A DNA stretch of 64,000 nt from Domibacillus indicus (GTDB lineage: Bacteria > Bacillota > Bacilli > Bacillales > Domibacillaceae), in contig NZ_LAJB01000003.1 of the NCBI RefSeq assembly GCF_000970685.1, positions 372,001-436,000 on the forward strand, read 5' to 3'. This document shows, one piece after another, positions 33,095-42,463 of the stretch (position 1 is the stretch's first letter; each line of letters starts with the position of its first letter). The notes beneath the pieces were generated by a model that made no database searches, was not told the DNA's origin, and saw nothing but the letters and a program-made list of their open reading frames with translations. Position numbers and translations under genes: made by a program.

Positions 33095-34315
33095 CTACTC
33101 TCTTTGCGTTAATTGGTCATACTCCATACAGTTTAAAATATCCTCTACTTCTTGATCATCCCGGCCAAGGACAAGCCCGATAATTTTTGATGGACCTTCA
33201 GCACCCTCTACGCAGGCAGCATCGAGAAGGCTGAGCGGGATAAATTGTTCCTGATCCATGTACTTTTCAACAACTGCCAGCCCCTCCTCGAACCAGCCGT
33301 ACCATTCAAGGCAGGATAGCCGGACAGATGGCTTGTTAGATAAGCCGCGTATAGTTTCATAAAGCATAAGGCCGCATGAGGAAGCATTAAAACGCACATT
33401 CAAATCAATAAAATAAAATTCATCTCCGCGGATCAGTACATCAAAACCGGCTACTCCTGTGTACCCCGCTGCCGCGATATTTTGCATAACCTTTAGTCCT
33501 GCTTCAACAACTCGTTCGAATGGAGCCGCTTCTGTGCTGATCCAGCTGCCGCGGAAGCAGTTATCCTGATTGACGACCTGTTCAGACTTGCCCAAAAACC
33601 GGACATTGCCAAACTGGTCTGCTGCATAATGAAAACCAAAATTCCGCTCGTATTCTATATATTCTTCTAAAATGATGGTTGATAAGTCACCAAAATCTTC
33701 ATTTATATTATAAAGCTGTTCCTTTCTTTCAATAAACAGCACACCACACCCGCCGGATGTAGGGCGTCCGTCTCCTGTTTTTAAAATAAAAGGCATAGGC
33801 GGCGTATTTTCCAGCAGTTCATCCAGGCTTACCATTCTTCTTGGCGGAACATGCTCCGCAGGAACAAGAGCCGGAATACTGCGCTTATCGCTTAAATAAG
33901 CAATGATAGATGGATCAACCCAATAAAGAGGTGCCGGAGCATCTTCAGGAGGATGCGGGTATTGAAAAATAACTTTTTTGCCTTGCAAAGACAACTTCTG
34001 CAAAATAGATACATATTCTTTGTCGTTCCGGTACGTGTAACGGAAAGACGGCAAATGCAGACCCGCTTTTTCAAGCAAACGAACGGCACCAGGCGTTACA
34101 GTGCCTTCATGGCAAATAACCGGCATTTCTCCGGCTACCCCAAGCTCTCGTCCGGTTAATGCTTCAAGACTAAGTAAATCGCCTCCAAAGTGTTCATAAT
34201 CATGTGCAAATAATTTCGGCGAGTATACGTATCCTTTTCCATAAATATCTTCCGAACTTTGCTCGGGTTGAATCATACCTATAAAAGAATGAAACGGCCA
34301 TGCTCTTTCCCCCAT
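33095..34315 (-). CDS. ATP-grasp domain ligase of unknown substrate
   Basis: 406 residues. The C-terminal two thirds carry an ATP-grasp fold: MPFILKTGDGRPTSGGCGVL (ATP Lys and glycine-rich loop), IILEEYIEYERNFGFHYAAD, FLGKSEQVVNQDN, and the Mg-binding end VAGFDVLIRGDEFYFIDLNV plus RFNAS (Asp/Asn ligands). The family joins a carboxylate to an amine or thiol via an acyl-phosphate. The N-terminal 110 residues are not recognised. The substrate could be an amino acid or peptide, but nothing fixes it. SD AAGGAAGGTGG at 6 nt. It is a single-gene unit; a cre-like site overlaps its likely promoter, so carbon-source control is possible. Confidence 0.8.
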   Translation of the reverse strand: MGERAWPFHSFIGMIQPEQSSEDIYGKGYVYSPKLFAHDYEHFGGDLLSLEALTGRELGVAGEMPVICHEGTVTPGAVRLLEKAGLHLPSFRYTYRNDKEYVSILQKLSLQGKKVIFQYPHPPEDAPAPLYWVDPSIIAYLSDKRSIPALVPAEHVPPRRMVSLDELLENTPPMPFILKTGDGRPTSGGCGVLFIERKEQLYNINEDFGDLSTIILEEYIEYERNFGFHYAADQFGNVRFLGKSEQVVNQDNCFRGSWISTEAAPFERVVEAGLKVMQNIAAAGYTGVAGFDVLIRGDEFYFIDLNVRFNASSCGLMLYETIRGLSNKPSVRLSCLEWYGWFEEGLAVVEKYMDQEQFIPLSLLDAACVEGAEGPSKIIGLVLGRDDQEVEDILNCMEYDQLTQRE

Positions 34316-34365
34316 TTAAAGCCACCTTCCTTCATAAAGATAACAACTATTTATGTATATACGTT

Positions 34366-34379
34366 TGCAAGCGGTTTCA
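34366..34379. promoter_or_regulatory. Candidate cre site on the ATP-grasp promoter
   Basis: Reverse strand TGAAACCGCTTGCA matches the cre consensus at 13 of 14 positions. TTGAAA (a plausible -35) overlaps it, with TATACA/TACATA 15-17 nt downstream. Repression by CcpA is inferred. No CDS is supported in 34316-34574. Confidence 0.4.
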
Positions 34380-34574
34380 AACATATAAATTAAAAAACAG
34401 GAAGAAAGCCTTAACGGTTTCGTATTATGCCTGTTCCATTTTCCTTTTTCTTTAAACAAACAAAAGATAAGGGTATCAAGCCGTTGTTTTTTACAAAGAC
34501 TGAAAGCCGCGTGCCTGCTGTTTTGAAAACGGCCGCCAGAAGGAAGCCGTTCTTCAAAGCAGACATCCAGGCGT

Positions 34575-34865
34575 TCAGCAGCTCGAGCCAAACGAATCGG
34601 CAAAGCTGAACCCTGAAGCATTTGTATAGTCGATGATCAGCTCCTCCTCCAAATACCGCCTTGTGAAGAGATCCATACAGAGGAAAATACCGTGACCGCA
34701 GTCATAAGCCGTATCATTCCGGCGAGGCTCGTCAAGCACAATAGAGAACTGAACAGCCATACCGCATCCTCCGGAAACATTGGCATCCAGTCTTATTACC
34801 GCGTTTTCCTCAATGGGCCAGTCAAGCAGCTGCTGCCGGGCAGCTTCGGTCAGGATGATATTCAT
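34575..34865 (-). CDS. HesB/IscA-like (iron-sulfur biosynthesis family) protein
   Basis: 96 residues with the HesB-like pattern: [54 protein letters not shown], and a C-terminal SFGSSC. Cys residues occur in GGCG, DCGHG and the terminus, but not in the exact Cys-x-Cys spacing of IscA, so it is closer to the YqkB-like group whose role is unclear. ATGA overlap with the gcvPB stop makes it the last gene of the glycine-cleavage operon. Its presence in this operon is unusual. Confidence 0.75.
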   Translation of the reverse strand: MNIILTEAARQQLLDWPIEENAVIRLDANVSGGCGMAVQFSIVLDEPRRNDTAYDCGHGIFLCMDLFTRRYLEEELIIDYTNASGFSFADSFGSSC

Positions 34866-36328
34866 GGCTGAGCTTTCTTTTTTTCGCAGCGGACAATTGG
34901 CTGCCGCGCCGCTTTTACTTCGTTCAGCCGGCCGATCACTGTTGTATGAGGGGCATTTAAAACAATATCGGGATTTTCTTCTGCTTCTTTTGCAATTTGA
35001 ATCATGGCAGCTGCGAAGGCATCAAGAGTTTCTTTCGATTCTGTTTCGGTCGGCTCAATCATCAAACACTCTTCCACATTAAGCGGGAAATAAATCGTAG
35101 GCGGATGATAGCCAAAATCAAGCAGCCGCTTGGCTATATCAAGAGTGCGTACGCCCAGCTTTTTTTGTTTAGAGCCTGAAAGCACAAATTCATGCTTGCT
35201 CACCTGCTCATATGGCGACACAAAATATGGTTCTATTTTTTTCCGTAAATAGTTTGCGTGCAGCACGGCGCTTTCTGATACCTGGCGAAGCCCGGCCGGT
35301 CCCATTGTGCGGATGTACGTGTACGCACGGACCAAAATACCGAAGTTTCCGTAATAGCCTTTCACACGCCCAATTGACAGCGGTTCATTTGTTTTTAATA
35401 CAAACTTCCCGTCTTCTTTTTCAATACGGGGCACCGGCAGAAAAGGAATCAGTTTTTTATGAACGCCCACCGGCCCTGCTCCCGGCCCGCCCCCTCCGTG
35501 CGGTGTTGTAAAGGTTTTATGCAAATTTAAGTGAACAACATCAAAGCCCATTTTGCCCGGTGTTGTTTTTCCTAAAATGGCATTTGCATTGGCGCCGTCA
35601 TAATACAGGAGACCGCCTGCATCATGGATAATCCCGGCGATATCCAGAATGTCTTTTTCAAACAAGCCGAGTGTGTTTGGGTTTGTCAGCATAAGAGCTG
35701 CTGTATCATCATCGACATGCTTTTTCAGCTCTTCCACATCTACAAGGCCGTGTTCATTTGATGGAATGGTGACTGTGCGGAATCCGGCTGCTGCCGCACT
35801 GGCTGGATTGGTACCGTGCGCGGAGTCGGGCACGAGCACTTTTGTGCGCTTTTCACTTTTTTGCTCATGGTAGGCTTTGATCATCATAAGTCCGGTCCAC
35901 TCGCCCTGGGCGCCCGCGGACGGCTGGAGCGTAACAGCATCCATGCCGGTAATGGCCGCCAGATCCTCCTGCAGCTCATACAAAAGCTGAAGCGCTCCCT
36001 GTACCGTTTCCCCTGGCTGATAAGGATGGATACGGCTGAAGCCGTCCAGACGGGCCGCATCTTCATTTATTTTCGGGTTATACTTCATCGTGCAGGAGCC
36101 AAGTGGATAAAAGCCATTATCCACTCCATGATTTTTATTTGAGAGTGCCGTATAATGCCGGACAAGCTGCAGCTCGGATACTTCCGGAAGCTCCGGCGCT
36201 TCCTCCCGAATTAAATGCGCCGGCAGCTTTTCCGAAAGATCCACGGCATCTACATCCCGCTCGGGAAGACTGCAACCGACACGGCCCGGGCGGCTGATTT
36301 CAAAAATAAGATTATTGTAATTGCTCAT
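34862..36328 (-). CDS. gcvPB: Glycine dehydrogenase (decarboxylating) subunit 2
   Basis: PLP-bearing half of the split P-protein; decarboxylates glycine and passes aminomethyl to H-protein. 488 residues. PLP lysine in [20 protein letters not shown]. Other P-protein blocks are [24 protein letters not shown] and [15 protein letters not shown] overlap with gcvPA upstream and with the HesB-like gene downstream. Confidence 0.96.
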   Translation of the reverse strand: MSNYNNLIFEISRPGRVGCSLPERDVDAVDLSEKLPAHLIREEAPELPEVSELQLVRHYTALSNKNHGVDNGFYPLGSCTMKYNPKINEDAARLDGFSRIHPYQPGETVQGALQLLYELQEDLAAITGMDAVTLQPSAGAQGEWTGLMMIKAYHEQKSEKRTKVLVPDSAHGTNPASAAAAGFRTVTIPSNEHGLVDVEELKKHVDDDTAALMLTNPNTLGLFEKDILDIAGIIHDAGGLLYYDGANANAILGKTTPGKMGFDVVHLNLHKTFTTPHGGGGPGAGPVGVHKKLIPFLPVPRIEKEDGKFVLKTNEPLSIGRVKGYYGNFGILVRAYTYIRTMGPAGLRQVSESAVLHANYLRKKIEPYFVSPYEQVSKHEFVLSGSKQKKLGVRTLDIAKRLLDFGYHPPTIYFPLNVEECLMIEPTETESKETLDAFAAAMIQIAKEAEENPDIVLNAPHTTVIGRLNEVKAARQPIVRCEKKKAQP

Positions 36329-37674
36329 CGGCCCATCCCCTCCATCACTTCGATAAATTGGTCGATTTCCGTTTTTGTCCGCTGCTCCGTGACAGCAACA
36401 AGCATCTGATTCGGCTGCCCGTAATCGCTGTCCAGGCTAAAGCCGCCGATAAATCCGTGTTCAATTAATCTGCTCTGTGTATCTTCAGCTGCCCGGGGAA
36501 GCTCAATGATAAACTCGTTGAAAAAGGGCGCATTATTCAGAACAGGAAATCCTTTCTGTTTAAACAATTCCGCTGCATAATCCGCTTTTTCAAAATTCAG
36601 CCGTGCCATTTCACGCAGCCCGGTTTTGCCAAGTGCCGTCATACAAACAGCAGACGCCAGCGCGTTCAGCGCCTGATTTGAGCAGATATTTGATGTCGCT
36701 TTGTCACGGCGGATATGCTGTTCGCGCGCCTGCAGAGTCAGAACAAAGCCGCGGTTTCCTTTTTCATCCGTTGTTTGGCCAACAATCCGTCCGGGAATTT
36801 TGCGCATCAGCTTTTTTGTGACAGCAAAATAACCGCAGGAAGGGCCGCCAAATGCCATCGGAATACCGAGCGGCTGCATATCGCCAACGACGATATCTGC
36901 TCCAAGCCTCCCCGGCGGCTGCAGAAGGCCGAGAGCAAGCGGATTGGCGCTCACCACAAGGAAGGCGCCCTGTTTCTTCGCTATCTCATTTATTTCTTTT
37001 AAATCCTCAATGGAACCAAAAAAGTTGGGATATTGGACGATAACGGCAGCCGTATCACTATCCATTTTTTGTTTCAGGGCATCCAAATCTGTTATATCTC
37101 CGGCAAGAATCGCTTCTTCTGCTGTATAACCGGGACCTGCTGCTGTTGTGTTTAAAATAGTCCGCGCTTCTGGATGAACAGCCTGTGAAACGATGAATTT
37201 GGATCGTTTTGTATACGCCGCTGCCAGAGACGCCGCTTCGGCAAGAGCGGTAAAGCCGTCATACATGGAAGCATTCGCAGCATCCATTCCTGTCAGCTCA
37301 CATACCATTGTTTGAAACTCAAATATTGCCTGCAGCTCCCCCTGGGAGATTTCCGGCTGGTAGGGCGTGTAAGCAGTATAAAATTCCGAGCGGGAAATCA
37401 TATGATGGACAACACTTGGGATGTAATGATCATATATTCCGGCACCAAGAAATGTCGGCAGCTCGCTGGCAGTCATATTCCGGCGGGCCAGCTTTTGAAG
37501 CTCCTTCCATAAACCAGGCTCGGATTTTGCCTTCGGAATGGAAAGCTCACCGTCCAGGCGAATGGATTCCGGCATATCAGAAAAAAGCTCATCAATCGAT
37601 GCCATATTTAAAAACGACAGCATTTCTTTTTGATCTTCCTCAGTGTCAGGCAAATATCGGAATGTTGATGTCAT
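36325..37674 (-). CDS. gcvPA: Glycine dehydrogenase (decarboxylating) subunit 1
   Basis: Partner half of the P-protein. 449 residues: [55 protein letters not shown], and [30 protein letters not shown] before the ATG, which directly follows the gcvT stop. Confidence 0.96.
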   Translation of the reverse strand: MTSTFRYLPDTEEDQKEMLSFLNMASIDELFSDMPESIRLDGELSIPKAKSEPGLWKELQKLARRNMTASELPTFLGAGIYDHYIPSVVHHMISRSEFYTAYTPYQPEISQGELQAIFEFQTMVCELTGMDAANASMYDGFTALAEAASLAAAYTKRSKFIVSQAVHPEARTILNTTAAGPGYTAEEAILAGDITDLDALKQKMDSDTAAVIVQYPNFFGSIEDLKEINEIAKKQGAFLVVSANPLALGLLQPPGRLGADIVVGDMQPLGIPMAFGGPSCGYFAVTKKLMRKIPGRIVGQTTDEKGNRGFVLTLQAREQHIRRDKATSNICSNQALNALASAVCMTALGKTGLREMARLNFEKADYAAELFKQKGFPVLNNAPFFNEFIIELPRAAEDTQSRLIEHGFIGGFSLDSDYGQPNQMLVAVTEQRTKTEIDQFIEVMEGMGR

Positions 37675-38772
37675 TTAATTGGCTCCTCTCTTATAAAACG
37701 GCAAATCTACAACAACCGCTTTTACTTTTTTCCTGCGGATTTCTACAAAAAACGTTGTTCCCACACCCGAAAACTCGGCTTGCACAAGCGCCAGGCCAAT
37801 TGATTTTTTTAAAGTTGGCGAGTAGGTACCCGACGTTACAAATCCAACCGGCTCACCGGACTCCGAAACAACCCGGCAGCCGGTCCGCGGAATTCCCCGG
37901 TCCATCATATGTATGCCGGCTATTTTGCGGGCAAGACCCGTTTCTTTTTGCTTTTGCAGTGCCTCCTGGCCGGGAAATGCTGATTTTTTACCGGTTTTTA
38001 CTGCAAATCCAATGCCCGCTTCAAGCGGGCTGATTTCCTCTGTCAGCTCCTGTCCGTACAAAGGAAGCCTTGCTTCTAAGCGAAGGGTATCCCGCGCTCC
38101 AAGGCCGCACAGCGTCACGTTTTCTCCTGCCAGCCTCCTCCACAGGACAGCAGCATTCGCGGCATCCACATACAGCTCGAATCCGTCTTCTCCTGTATAA
38201 CCCGTGCGGGAAAGGAGTACGTTATTCACCCCGCCAATGGAAACATGATCTTTAAAGTGGAACGGGCGGATAGCGGATAGATTTTCTTTCGTAAGTTCCT
38301 GCAAAACCTCTTCCGCTTTAGGGCCCTGTACCGCCAGCAGGGCTGTTTCCTCTGACAAATTGGCTGCCGTTACGCCACTGGCAAGGTGCTGCTTTATCCA
38401 TTCCATGTCTTTGTCAATATTAGCGGCATTCACAACAAGCATCCATTCATCCTCCGCCTTTTTGTATACGAGCAAGTCATCCACTGTACCGCCATCTTCG
38501 TAACACATAGCCGTGTACAATGCCCTGCCTTTTGAAAGGGAAGACAAATCATTTGTAAGGAGGGAATTAAGACAGCTTTCCGCCCCTTTCCCTTTAACAA
38601 GCACCTCTCCCATATGCGATACATCAAACATGCCTGCACCTGACCGCACCGCCTCATGCTCTTTTAGGATACTTGTAAATTGTACCGGCAGCGCCCAGCC
38701 TCCAAAATTGATCACTCTGGCTCCGTGCTTTTCATATTCTTCAAAAAGCGGCGTTTTCTTCAGCTCCATCAC
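37675..38772 (-). CDS. gcvT: Glycine cleavage system T protein (aminomethyltransferase)
   Basis: Moves the aminomethyl group from H-protein to tetrahydrofolate, releasing ammonia. 365 residues. Blocks: TPLFEEYEKHGARVINFGGW, MFDVSHMGEVLVKG, LSRTGYTGEDGFELYVDA, LGARDTLRLEARLPLYGQEL, VGFVTSGTYSPTLKKSIGLA. First gene of gcvT-gcvPA-gcvPB-hesB-like, under a tandem glycine riboswitch. SD GGAGGTG. Two adjacent ATGs (38772, 38769) are possible. Confidence 0.96.
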   Translation of the reverse strand: MMELKKTPLFEEYEKHGARVINFGGWALPVQFTSILKEHEAVRSGAGMFDVSHMGEVLVKGKGAESCLNSLLTNDLSSLSKGRALYTAMCYEDGGTVDDLLVYKKAEDEWMLVVNAANIDKDMEWIKQHLASGVTAANLSEETALLAVQGPKAEEVLQELTKENLSAIRPFHFKDHVSIGGVNNVLLSRTGYTGEDGFELYVDAANAAVLWRRLAGENVTLCGLGARDTLRLEARLPLYGQELTEEISPLEAGIGFAVKTGKKSAFPGQEALQKQKETGLARKIAGIHMMDRGIPRTGCRVVSESGEPVGFVTSGTYSPTLKKSIGLALVQAEFSGVGTTFFVEIRRKKVKAVVVDLPFYKRGAN

Positions 38773-38802
38773 TCAAGCACCTCCATTTAGCTTTTTTGAT
38801 AT

Positions 38803-38842
38803 AAAAAAAGACAGAGAAAAGGTATCGCCCCTTTTCTCTGTC
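38803..38842 (-). terminator. Expression-platform terminator of the glycine riboswitch
   Basis: GACAGAGAAAAGG / CCTTTTCTCTGTC (13 bp, 7-nt loop), followed by seven T on the reverse strand, between the aptamers and gcvT. Confidence 0.93.
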
Positions 38843-38844
38843 CC

Positions 38845-39020
38845 GTTTACCTGAAAGTTTAATCCAAAATGGATTTTCCCCTTTGGCGGCATGTTCGGTC
38901 ATGCTCTCTCCAGAGCTGCGTCCAATTGCAGTCCAATCTGCCTGAAAGATTCGTTTCAAGGTTTTTTGAAACTTGCTTCGTCGGCGGCATTTATGCTCTC
39001 TCCCACAATTGTCATCCGCG
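38845..39020 (-). ncRNA. Tandem glycine riboswitch
   Basis: Two aptamers in series on the reverse strand. Each has the GGAGAGA core, GCCGCC(G/A)A and CTTTCAGG: first GGGAGAGAGCATAAATGCCG ... ATCTTTCAGGC, then CTGGAGAGAGCATGACCGAA ... AACTTTCAGGT. Glycine binding turns on the gcv operon in this family; the downstream terminator is the switch. Confidence 0.96.
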
Positions 39021-39040
39021 CTTATTCACCTATCAACCTC

Positions 39041-39069
39041 ATCTTAATCAATCCCGCTTTCTTTTACAA
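39041..39069 (-). promoter_or_regulatory. Promoter of the glycine cleavage operon
   Basis: Reverse strand TTGTAA (39064-39069), 17-nt spacer, TAAGAT (39041-39046), just upstream of the first glycine aptamer. Confidence 0.65.
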
Positions 39070-39163
39070 GTATTTTCTGAAAAATTAGTTTTATCAGACA
39101 ATTAAACAATTAGATTGACAGGAAGCCGGAAAAAAACGGAGGGCAGAAAACCCAGCAAATCAC

Positions 39164-39192
39164 TTTACTTTTTCCGATAAGCATAGTAAAAT
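39164..39192 (+). promoter_or_regulatory. Promoter of the acyltransferase/beta-helix operon
   Basis: TTTACT (39164-39169), 17-nt spacer, TAAAAT (39187-39192). A SinR-type box begins on the last bases of the -10. Confidence 0.6.
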
Positions 39193-39227
39193 TCTTTATA
39201 ACGAACATATCGTTCTAAAAAAAGAAT
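39191..39227. promoter_or_regulatory. Two tandem SinR-type operators
   Basis: ATTCTTTATAACGAAC (39191-39206) and GTTCTAAAAAAAGAAT (39212-39227) lie 21 bp apart start to start, two helical turns. They cover the transcription start region and are close to the perfect palindrome at 55582. Confidence 0.65.
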
Positions 39228-39256
39228 AGAGTTTTTTAAAATCAGGAGGGGTGATT

Positions 39257-40366
39257 ATGAAAGATAACCGGTCGCTTATCAATGAAATATTCATCTTGCG
39301 AAGTGCCGCCTGTCTCAGCATTTTGCTTTTACATGTTCTGGACCGTGTCTATTTAGACTCCAGTGAAACGATCAACGGCTTTAGTGTACTGCTTACGTTT
39401 GGAACCCCTGCCTTTGTGTTTATTTCCGAGTTTATCATTGCATATTCCTACCGGGACCGGGCCATTAAAGCGTTCTGGGCCAGCCGGATTAAATATATTT
39501 TTCTTCCATACTTGTCTTTTGGACTGTTTTATGCGGCAGCAAAAGCGGCTGAGCAGGCAGGCAGCGGCACCGCTTTTCCAGAAGCGTTTTTTACTTATGC
39601 ATGGCGTCATATTTTGCTCGGTGACTACCATGGCTACTTTATTTTGATTATCTTTCAATTCTATGCGCTTCATATGCTTTTCCATCAGTATTTAAAAAAT
39701 GCATCGCCAAAAAAAGTAATTGCCGGTTCCTTTTTGATTAATACGGCTTATTTGTCCTTCTTTAATTTCGTTCCGCCTCTGGATATTCCATTTGCCGATT
39801 ATATTTGGACACAGTATTATTGGGTTCCCTTTTTAGGATGGGTCTTCTACTTTGCGCTCGCCTTCTACAGCGGCTATTATTACGAAGCATTTCAGCAGCT
39901 GCTTGTTAAGTACCGGCGCTGGACGACCGTATCTGTCCTGGCATTCGGCTTACTATCCATTTCACTTTACCACTTTGACATTATGCCGCTTGTTTCATCG
40001 AAACGGATCGATATGCTCTTTTTCACAGCCAGCATGATTTTTTTCCTTTATTCACACGCCATGCTGCTGAAAAAAGTGCCTCGCTTTTTCACCTGGATCA
40101 GCCAGTATTCCTTTGGAATTTACTTATTCCATCCGCTGTTCCTTGCTTTATTCGCTGCTGTTTCATTTATCTGGCAGGATATGCCGAAGCTTATTACAAT
40201 CCCCGCTTTGTTTTTCGCATGTATCGGCTTATCAGCGTTTACCGTCTATCTAGTTAATAAACTTCCATTTGGCGCTTACATCGTCGGCAAAATCGGCGCC
40301 AGCAGAAAAAAAACAGCACCGTATTCTGTGAAAAATCTCGATGTGCCGACCGTGAAGGTGAATTAA
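39257..40366 (+). CDS. Membrane acyltransferase 3 family protein
   Basis: About 369 residues with ten membrane spans. Family N-terminus NEIFILRSAACLSILLLHVL with the conserved His in span 1. The end FSFGIYLFHPLFLALF-like region (here YSFGIYLFHPLFLALFAAVS) is typical. Such proteins move acetyl, succinyl or similar groups onto exported sugars (compare IcaC, OafA). The ATG at 39257 is preferred over the GTG at 39251, which touches AGGAGGG. It is the first gene of a three-gene operon with a beta-helix protein and a DUF218 protein, under SinR-type boxes, so it probably decorates a matrix polysaccharide. Confidence 0.85.
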   Translation: MKDNRSLINEIFILRSAACLSILLLHVLDRVYLDSSETINGFSVLLTFGTPAFVFISEFIIAYSYRDRAIKAFWASRIKYIFLPYLSFGLFYAAAKAAEQAGSGTAFPEAFFTYAWRHILLGDYHGYFILIIFQFYALHMLFHQYLKNASPKKVIAGSFLINTAYLSFFNFVPPLDIPFADYIWTQYYWVPFLGWVFYFALAFYSGYYYEAFQQLLVKYRRWTTVSVLAFGLLSISLYHFDIMPLVSSKRIDMLFFTASMIFFLYSHAMLLKKVPRFFTWISQYSFGIYLFHPLFLALFAAVSFIWQDMPKLITIPALFFACIGLSAFTVYLVNKLPFGAYIVGKIGASRKKTAPYSVKNLDVPTVKVN

Positions 40367-40367
40367 T

Positions 40368-41759
40368 ATGGGCACTATGATGAATCGTGATACTGAAACT
40401 CGTTCCCAATATAAGCTATGGGTTCCTTTTGCCTTTCTCATTCTTTTGATTGCAGCCGGCCTCCTTCTTCAGCAGAAGGAGCCTCCAGCCACCGGCCAGG
40501 AGACAGCCCAGCTGCTGCAGGAAGAACAGCCGGTTCCAGAACGGCAAAATAATACAAAGCCGCCCGAAGAATTCGATGCCGGGATTTACGGGGCAGTTCC
40601 AAATGACTCAAAAGACGATACAAAAGCCATTCAGGCGGCTATTGATGCAGCAGCGGAAAAAGGAGGCATCGTCCGAATTCCAGCCGGCACATTTCTTATC
40701 AACACAGACCCGCAAACAGGCTCACTGAATGTCAAAGATGGCTCTGATATCCGAATGGACAGCAAAACGGTTCTGCAAAGCATTCCTAATGATCTGCCTA
40801 TTTACCGGGTTTTTACTGTATACAATCGGAAAAACGTGAAAATCAGCGGCGGCACTCTGATCGGTGACCGGTATGAGCATAAAGGAACCGAAGGAGAGTT
40901 TGGACATGGCATCTTTATCGGTGGCAATTCCAGCCATGTCACTGTGTCCGGTGTAATCTCAAAGGATTTTTGGGGAGATGGATTTATTATTGAAGGCGAT
41001 ACGAAAAGCGGCTCCTATCCGACGAACATCGTTGTCGAAAAATCAACCGGCCATAACAACCGCCGGCAGGGAATTTCGATTACAGCCGGCAAAAATATCG
41101 TTGTAAAAAACAACACCTTTTCCAAAACAAATGGCACTTCACCAGAAGCGGGCATTGACCTTGAGCGCGACCCGCCGTTCAACCTGCCTCTTGAAAATGT
41201 ATCGCTCTTAAACAATAAATTACTAGATAATCACGGCTACGGCATTGCTTTTGTGTATGCAAGCGGCAACAGGGCCGAAAACAATATTATTCAAAATAAT
41301 AAAGAAGGCGGCGTTTATATTGGAGGCGGCCAGGACGACGGGGCGGCCAATAACAATACGGTCCACGATAATGTTATTTCAGGTAATGGGACAGGCATCT
41401 TTGTCAACTTTTCCACCTCGAACCTGATTACAGCCAATACAATCGAAAAAAATGCAAAGGACGGAGTTTCCTTAATCAATCATATCGGGGAAAACCAAAT
41501 TTCTCAGAATATTATTCGCAAAAACAAAGGAAATGGCCTGTATATATGGGGCGGCCTGTATGATAAGAGCGGGGTTGTCATTCAGTCGAATGAAGTAAAA
41601 GACAACGGCGGAATCGGTCTGTCAATCGTTGATGTTTCCGACATTAAGGTTATGTATAACCAGCTGCTCGATAATAAGGACTCGGGAATTACGCTTAAAT
41701 CTGTACAAGGGTCCACGGTTCATAAAAATACGTCAAAAGGAAATGGGGGCAGCGAATAA
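40368..41759 (+). CDS. Membrane-anchored right-handed beta-helix protein (pectate-lyase/epimerase-like)
   Basis: 463 residues. An N-terminal anchor (about 17-36) and a Glu/Pro linker precede a beta-helix. It starts with the pectate-lyase-3 entry AVPNDSKDDTKAIQAAIDAA and GGIVRIPAGTFLI, and continues with many Asn-rich coils (NNIIQNNKEGGVYIGGG, ENQISQNIIRKNKGNGLYIW). In this fold family the substrates are uronate- or sugar-containing polymers, and the reactions are lysis, hydrolysis or C5-epimerisation. Here it probably trims or modifies the polymer made by the neighbouring genes. SD AAGGTG at 7 nt; it starts 1 nt after the acyltransferase stop. Confidence 0.83.
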   Translation: MGTMMNRDTETRSQYKLWVPFAFLILLIAAGLLLQQKEPPATGQETAQLLQEEQPVPERQNNTKPPEEFDAGIYGAVPNDSKDDTKAIQAAIDAAAEKGGIVRIPAGTFLINTDPQTGSLNVKDGSDIRMDSKTVLQSIPNDLPIYRVFTVYNRKNVKISGGTLIGDRYEHKGTEGEFGHGIFIGGNSSHVTVSGVISKDFWGDGFIIEGDTKSGSYPTNIVVEKSTGHNNRRQGISITAGKNIVVKNNTFSKTNGTSPEAGIDLERDPPFNLPLENVSLLNNKLLDNHGYGIAFVYASGNRAENNIIQNNKEGGVYIGGGQDDGAANNNTVHDNVISGNGTGIFVNFSTSNLITANTIEKNAKDGVSLINHIGENQISQNIIRKNKGNGLYIWGGLYDKSGVVIQSNEVKDNGGIGLSIVDVSDIKVMYNQLLDNKDSGITLKSVQGSTVHKNTSKGNGGSE

Positions 41760-41790
41760 GCAATGAGTAAAGAAAGGAGAATGTTCATTG

Positions 41791-42351
41791 ATGACCCGTA
41801 AAAAACGGCGGTTGTTGACCGGCTTTTCGATTTTCGGAGCCGGTCTTCTCGCCGCTTTTTTGCTGAATGCCGGCGACCTTTTACTGCTTGAGGAGCGGCC
41901 GGAGCCATCCGATGTAATTGTTGTGCTCAGCCCTGGAACAGAGCGGATTGAAGCTGGAGTCCGTTTGTGGAAGGAACATTATGCAGATAAAATTATTTTA
42001 ACCCGTGCCAACACAGGCACATTTACTGTGCAGAAAACCGAGGCTCTTGGCGTTCCAGAAGAAGATATTATTGCCGAAGAACAGGCACACAGCACCTACA
42101 CAAACGCGACATATACAAAAGAATTAATGAAGGAGCGCGGCGACCAGTCAGCGGTTATCGTAACAAGCGACTACCATATGAGACGCACAAAATTCATCTT
42201 TGAAAAAGTCTTTCAGGGCAGCGGCATGAGCCTTTCTTATTTCAGTGTTCCCTCCCGGTATGAATTCACCGCCTGGTGGAATGACGCTGAAAGCAAAATT
42301 ATGCTCTGGAAGGAATACACAAAGCTGGCCGGCTACTACGTACTTTATTAA
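41791..42351 (+). CDS. DUF218 (YdcF/SanA/ElyC-like) membrane-anchored protein
   Basis: About 186 residues. N-terminal membrane helix, then DUF218: PEPSDVIVVLSPGTERIEAG, ADKIILTRANTG, YTNATYTKELM, VIVTSDYHMRRTKFIFEKVF. The family is tied to envelope and polysaccharide (E. coli ElyC, SanA) with no proven reaction; the conserved SDYHMRR looks like a ligand site. AAAGGAG upstream; TTG (41788) or ATG (41791) could start it. Last gene of the operon. Confidence 0.8.
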   Translation: MTRKKRRLLTGFSIFGAGLLAAFLLNAGDLLLLEERPEPSDVIVVLSPGTERIEAGVRLWKEHYADKIILTRANTGTFTVQKTEALGVPEEDIIAEEQAHSTYTNATYTKELMKERGDQSAVIVTSDYHMRRTKFIFEKVFQGSGMSLSYFSVPSRYEFTAWWNDAESKIMLWKEYTKLAGYYVLY

Positions 42352-42355
42352 TCTA

Positions 42356-42392
42356 AAATGCCTGAGCGGACCAGCCGCCCGGGCATTTTTTC
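42356..42392 (+). terminator. Terminator of the acyltransferase/beta-helix/DUF218 operon
   Basis: AAATGCCTGAGCGG / CCGCCCGGGCATTT (two G-U pairs), 5-nt loop, T run. Confidence 0.85.
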
Positions 42393-42428
42393 GCTGTTGT
42401 GGATTGGAAATCCCTTTTCTTGCACATA

Positions 42429-42456
42429 CAAAAAACGACGCTTTTTTTTGCGCCGT
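42429..42456 (-). terminator. Terminator of the 12-gene eps operon
   Basis: Reverse strand ACGGCGC / GCGTCGT with an A8 loop, followed by six T; it lies 8 nt after the last FemAB-like gene. Confidence 0.75.
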
Positions 42457-42463
42457 TTTTTGT

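Noticed and set aside
34316-34621. 101-residue reverse frame between the ATP-grasp and HesB-like genes
   Set aside because: It begins inside the HesB-like gene, has no SD and ends in the ATP-grasp SD region.
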